This document shows, piece by piece, positions 5,659-7,496 of a stretch of DNA of 7,496 nt (position 1 is the first letter of the stretch; each line of letters opens with the position of its first letter). The translations under genes and the position numbers were made by a program. Source of the stretch: an uncultured Clostridium sp. (GTDB lineage Bacteria > Bacillota > Clostridia > TANB77 > CAG-508); contig CANEMG010000041.1 of assembly GCA_947428535.1 (NCBI GenBank), positions 1 to 7,496 on the forward strand. The letters run 5' to 3'. The notes under the pieces are model-generated. The model did not search any database and was not told the origin of the DNA. It saw nothing but the letters and a program-made list of their open reading frames with translations.

Positions 5659-7496
5659 CACGATAACAGCGAGAGAATATCTTTCTTATATCGCAGAACA
5701 AGCTGGAGCTTTTGCTTGTATAGGCAGAGATGGAAAATTATATTTTAGAAAAATTGGGGAAGATATTGTTGAGCTTGATAAGAGATTTCTAAAAGATATG
5801 AAATGGGGAGACTCTTTTAAAATAAGTCGTATTGCATATGAAGATGGTATACAAGACTATAAAAAAGGAACTGTAACTGACAGCACAGTATGGATAAATC
5901 AAGACAATATGTATATTACAAAGCAAGAACAGATAGATAATATATACAATTATTATAAAGATTTTGAATGTTATTCCTTTGAAGGAAGTACAATAATAGA
6001 TCCTGCTATCGATGTGGGGGATATAATAGTAATCGACAATAAAAGAATTATATATCAAGGGGAATTAAGCTATACAGGCAAGTTTAAAGCATCTATAAAG
6101 AGCAATGTAAAAAATAAAACTAAACAAGAAACTTCAACTAAAAAGAAATCAGAAAAGGCAAGAATTAGAAGAATAGAAAGCAAGATAAACGAAGTTGAAG
6201 GCAATATAACCCTACTAGGAAAAGAAGTTAGCGAATATGAAGATAAGTTATCAGAAATAAAGCTAGATGTAGATTCAATAACACAAAAAGTAGAAAATGT
6301 AGCAGACTTAACAAGAGAAGTAAATGGGGCAACGAAAATACAGTTAGATAATTGTATGGCAGGAGAATTAATAGAGTTACATATTTATGGTAATAATACA
6401 GTATTTGACAGTCAGTATTTATCAGATGATTTAGTTTTAGATGATGATGTAGATTTATTTGGAGATAGTTTCATAAAAATAACAAGACAAGTAAAAGATG
6501 GAGAAAATGTAAAAGAAGAATATGAAATTATTGACTTAGGTATAGATACAGTTTTAAGGCAATATGAAGGAGTATTTGATGAGTATGTCATTAAGGACAA
6601 CAAAGCTAAAATAATAAGAAGAATTGGTGTAGATGATGAAGATAATAAGTATATATTAGAAAACGAGATAATAGAAGATTTAGGAGAATTTATACTTTTA
6701 TTAGGTAAGGGTACCAATTATATAGAAATATTAAATTATGTTGCAAACATAAAAGCTAAATATGTAGTTATAAATGATTTTACGAGTAAGTTTGCAACTA
6801 CAGTAGAGTTAAAAACATCAATTACTCAAATGGCAGACAGTATAAATCTAACAGTAAGTAAGAAACTTAATAAAGAAGATGTTATAGCAGGAATTAATAT
6901 GGCAGTTCTTAAAGAAAAAGGGGAAGAAGTTTCAGAAGAAGAAGTAGAGAAATCTATTATACAGTTGTTTGCTAATATATTAGAAATAGATGCGGACAAT
7001 CTAAAAGTAGATAAATATGGAACAACGACTATCATAAAAGGAATTATAGCAGGATTAAATTTATGGCGAGATTATGCTAATAATATCGGAAGATCTTGGT
7101 TAACTAAAGACTTTGTACAGAATAACAATACGTACAGAAGTGGATTATTAATTAAAGATAGTGGAGGATACAATAGTGATTTTATATTTGCAGGAATGCC
7201 TGTTAATGGAGGAAATTGGAGTACTGGTAATGCAAATTTAAGAATTTTTCATAATGGAGAAGTAAAAGCTAAATGGTTTTCAGTAAATGGAGAAAGTGGT
7301 TATTTTTATGTTGATTACAATAATGGGCAACATGCAATGATTTTTGATAGGTATGGTGTTGAGAAATATTTAAGCAACGGAAACCGTTGGACCTACGAGG
7401 GAATGACTTTTATTGATAATATAGCATATGGACATAGTTTATTTTTATATGATGCTAAAACATATTCTATACGTGATGCAGTTCATAATAAATATT
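5609..7496 (+). CDS. Baseplate hub / tail spike protein, C-terminal part (frame +1 to 5170, runs off the right edge)
   Basis: Open for 629 codons without a stop; the nearest in-frame start is ATG 5576, with no SD, so it is best read as the continuation of the hub gene. Numbered in the repaired protein, the hub continues through REYLSYIAEQAGAFACIGRDG (165-185) and IDPAIDVGDIIVID to about residue 310. A lysine-rich linker follows, then a coiled coil (about 320-377, RIRRIESKINEVEGN then EIKLDVDSITQKVENV). Next come a GATKIQLDNCMAGELIELHI block (about 386-405) common in Clostridia tail spikes, an acidic beta-rich section, and FTSKFATTVELKTSITQMADSINLTVSKK (about 539-567). Beyond about 620 is a Gly/Asn/aromatic-rich region (LIKDSGGYNSDFIFAG, EVKAKWFSVNGESGYFYVD) that looks like a fibre or receptor-binding end. 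No lytic motif is visible. The 3' end is outside the window. Family is well supported; receptor binding is inferred. Confidence 0.75.

Noticed and set aside
1..7496. CRISPR arrays, tRNA or rRNA genes, insertion sequences, integrase or attachment sites
   Set aside because: No repeat-spacer pattern, cloverleaf, transposase or integrase sequence was seen on either strand.

Overview
The window is the tail module of a long-tailed (siphovirus-type) phage or prophage from a low-GC Firmicute, most likely a Clostridia-type host. The DNA is very A+T-rich, isoleucine is mostly ATA, arginine mostly AGA, Shine-Dalgarno sites are strong AGGAGG-like sequences, TGA is not used as a sense codon, and all real genes lie on the + strand. 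Family calls come from sequence pattern and gene order only; no database was searched.

Layout: the 3' end of an upstream gene (probable tail terminator or head-tail joining protein), the major tail tube protein (105-566), an attenuator-like hairpin (578-604), and a gpG-like tail assembly chaperone (622-1089). The chaperone runs into a start-less gpT-like extension in the -1 frame (to 1382), so a programmed frameshift making gpGT is expected. Next is a small self-contained cassette: a near-consensus sigma-A promoter (1405-1433), an 88-residue gene (1466-1732) and its own terminator (1733-1760). A second strong terminator (1801-1831) stands directly before the 963-residue tape measure gene (1851-4742). 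Then come a 138-residue tail protein resembling DUF6711 (4754-5170) and a large baseplate hub / tail spike gene from 5170 that runs off the right edge.

The structural genes form one late operon: tube subunit, chaperones that coat the tape measure, the length ruler, then tip proteins that close the tail and contact the host. Two places break the ordinary picture. The promoter-gene-terminator cassette between the chaperone and the tape measure has the form of a moron, a gene expressed independently of the late operon. The hub gene is split by a +1 frame change at 5608, at the apex of an 11-bp hairpin with a cUUCGg loop followed by T6. The affected codon, CGG, is the only in-frame CGG I found in the window. 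Either the gene is damaged or misread there, or the site is a recoding or termination element.
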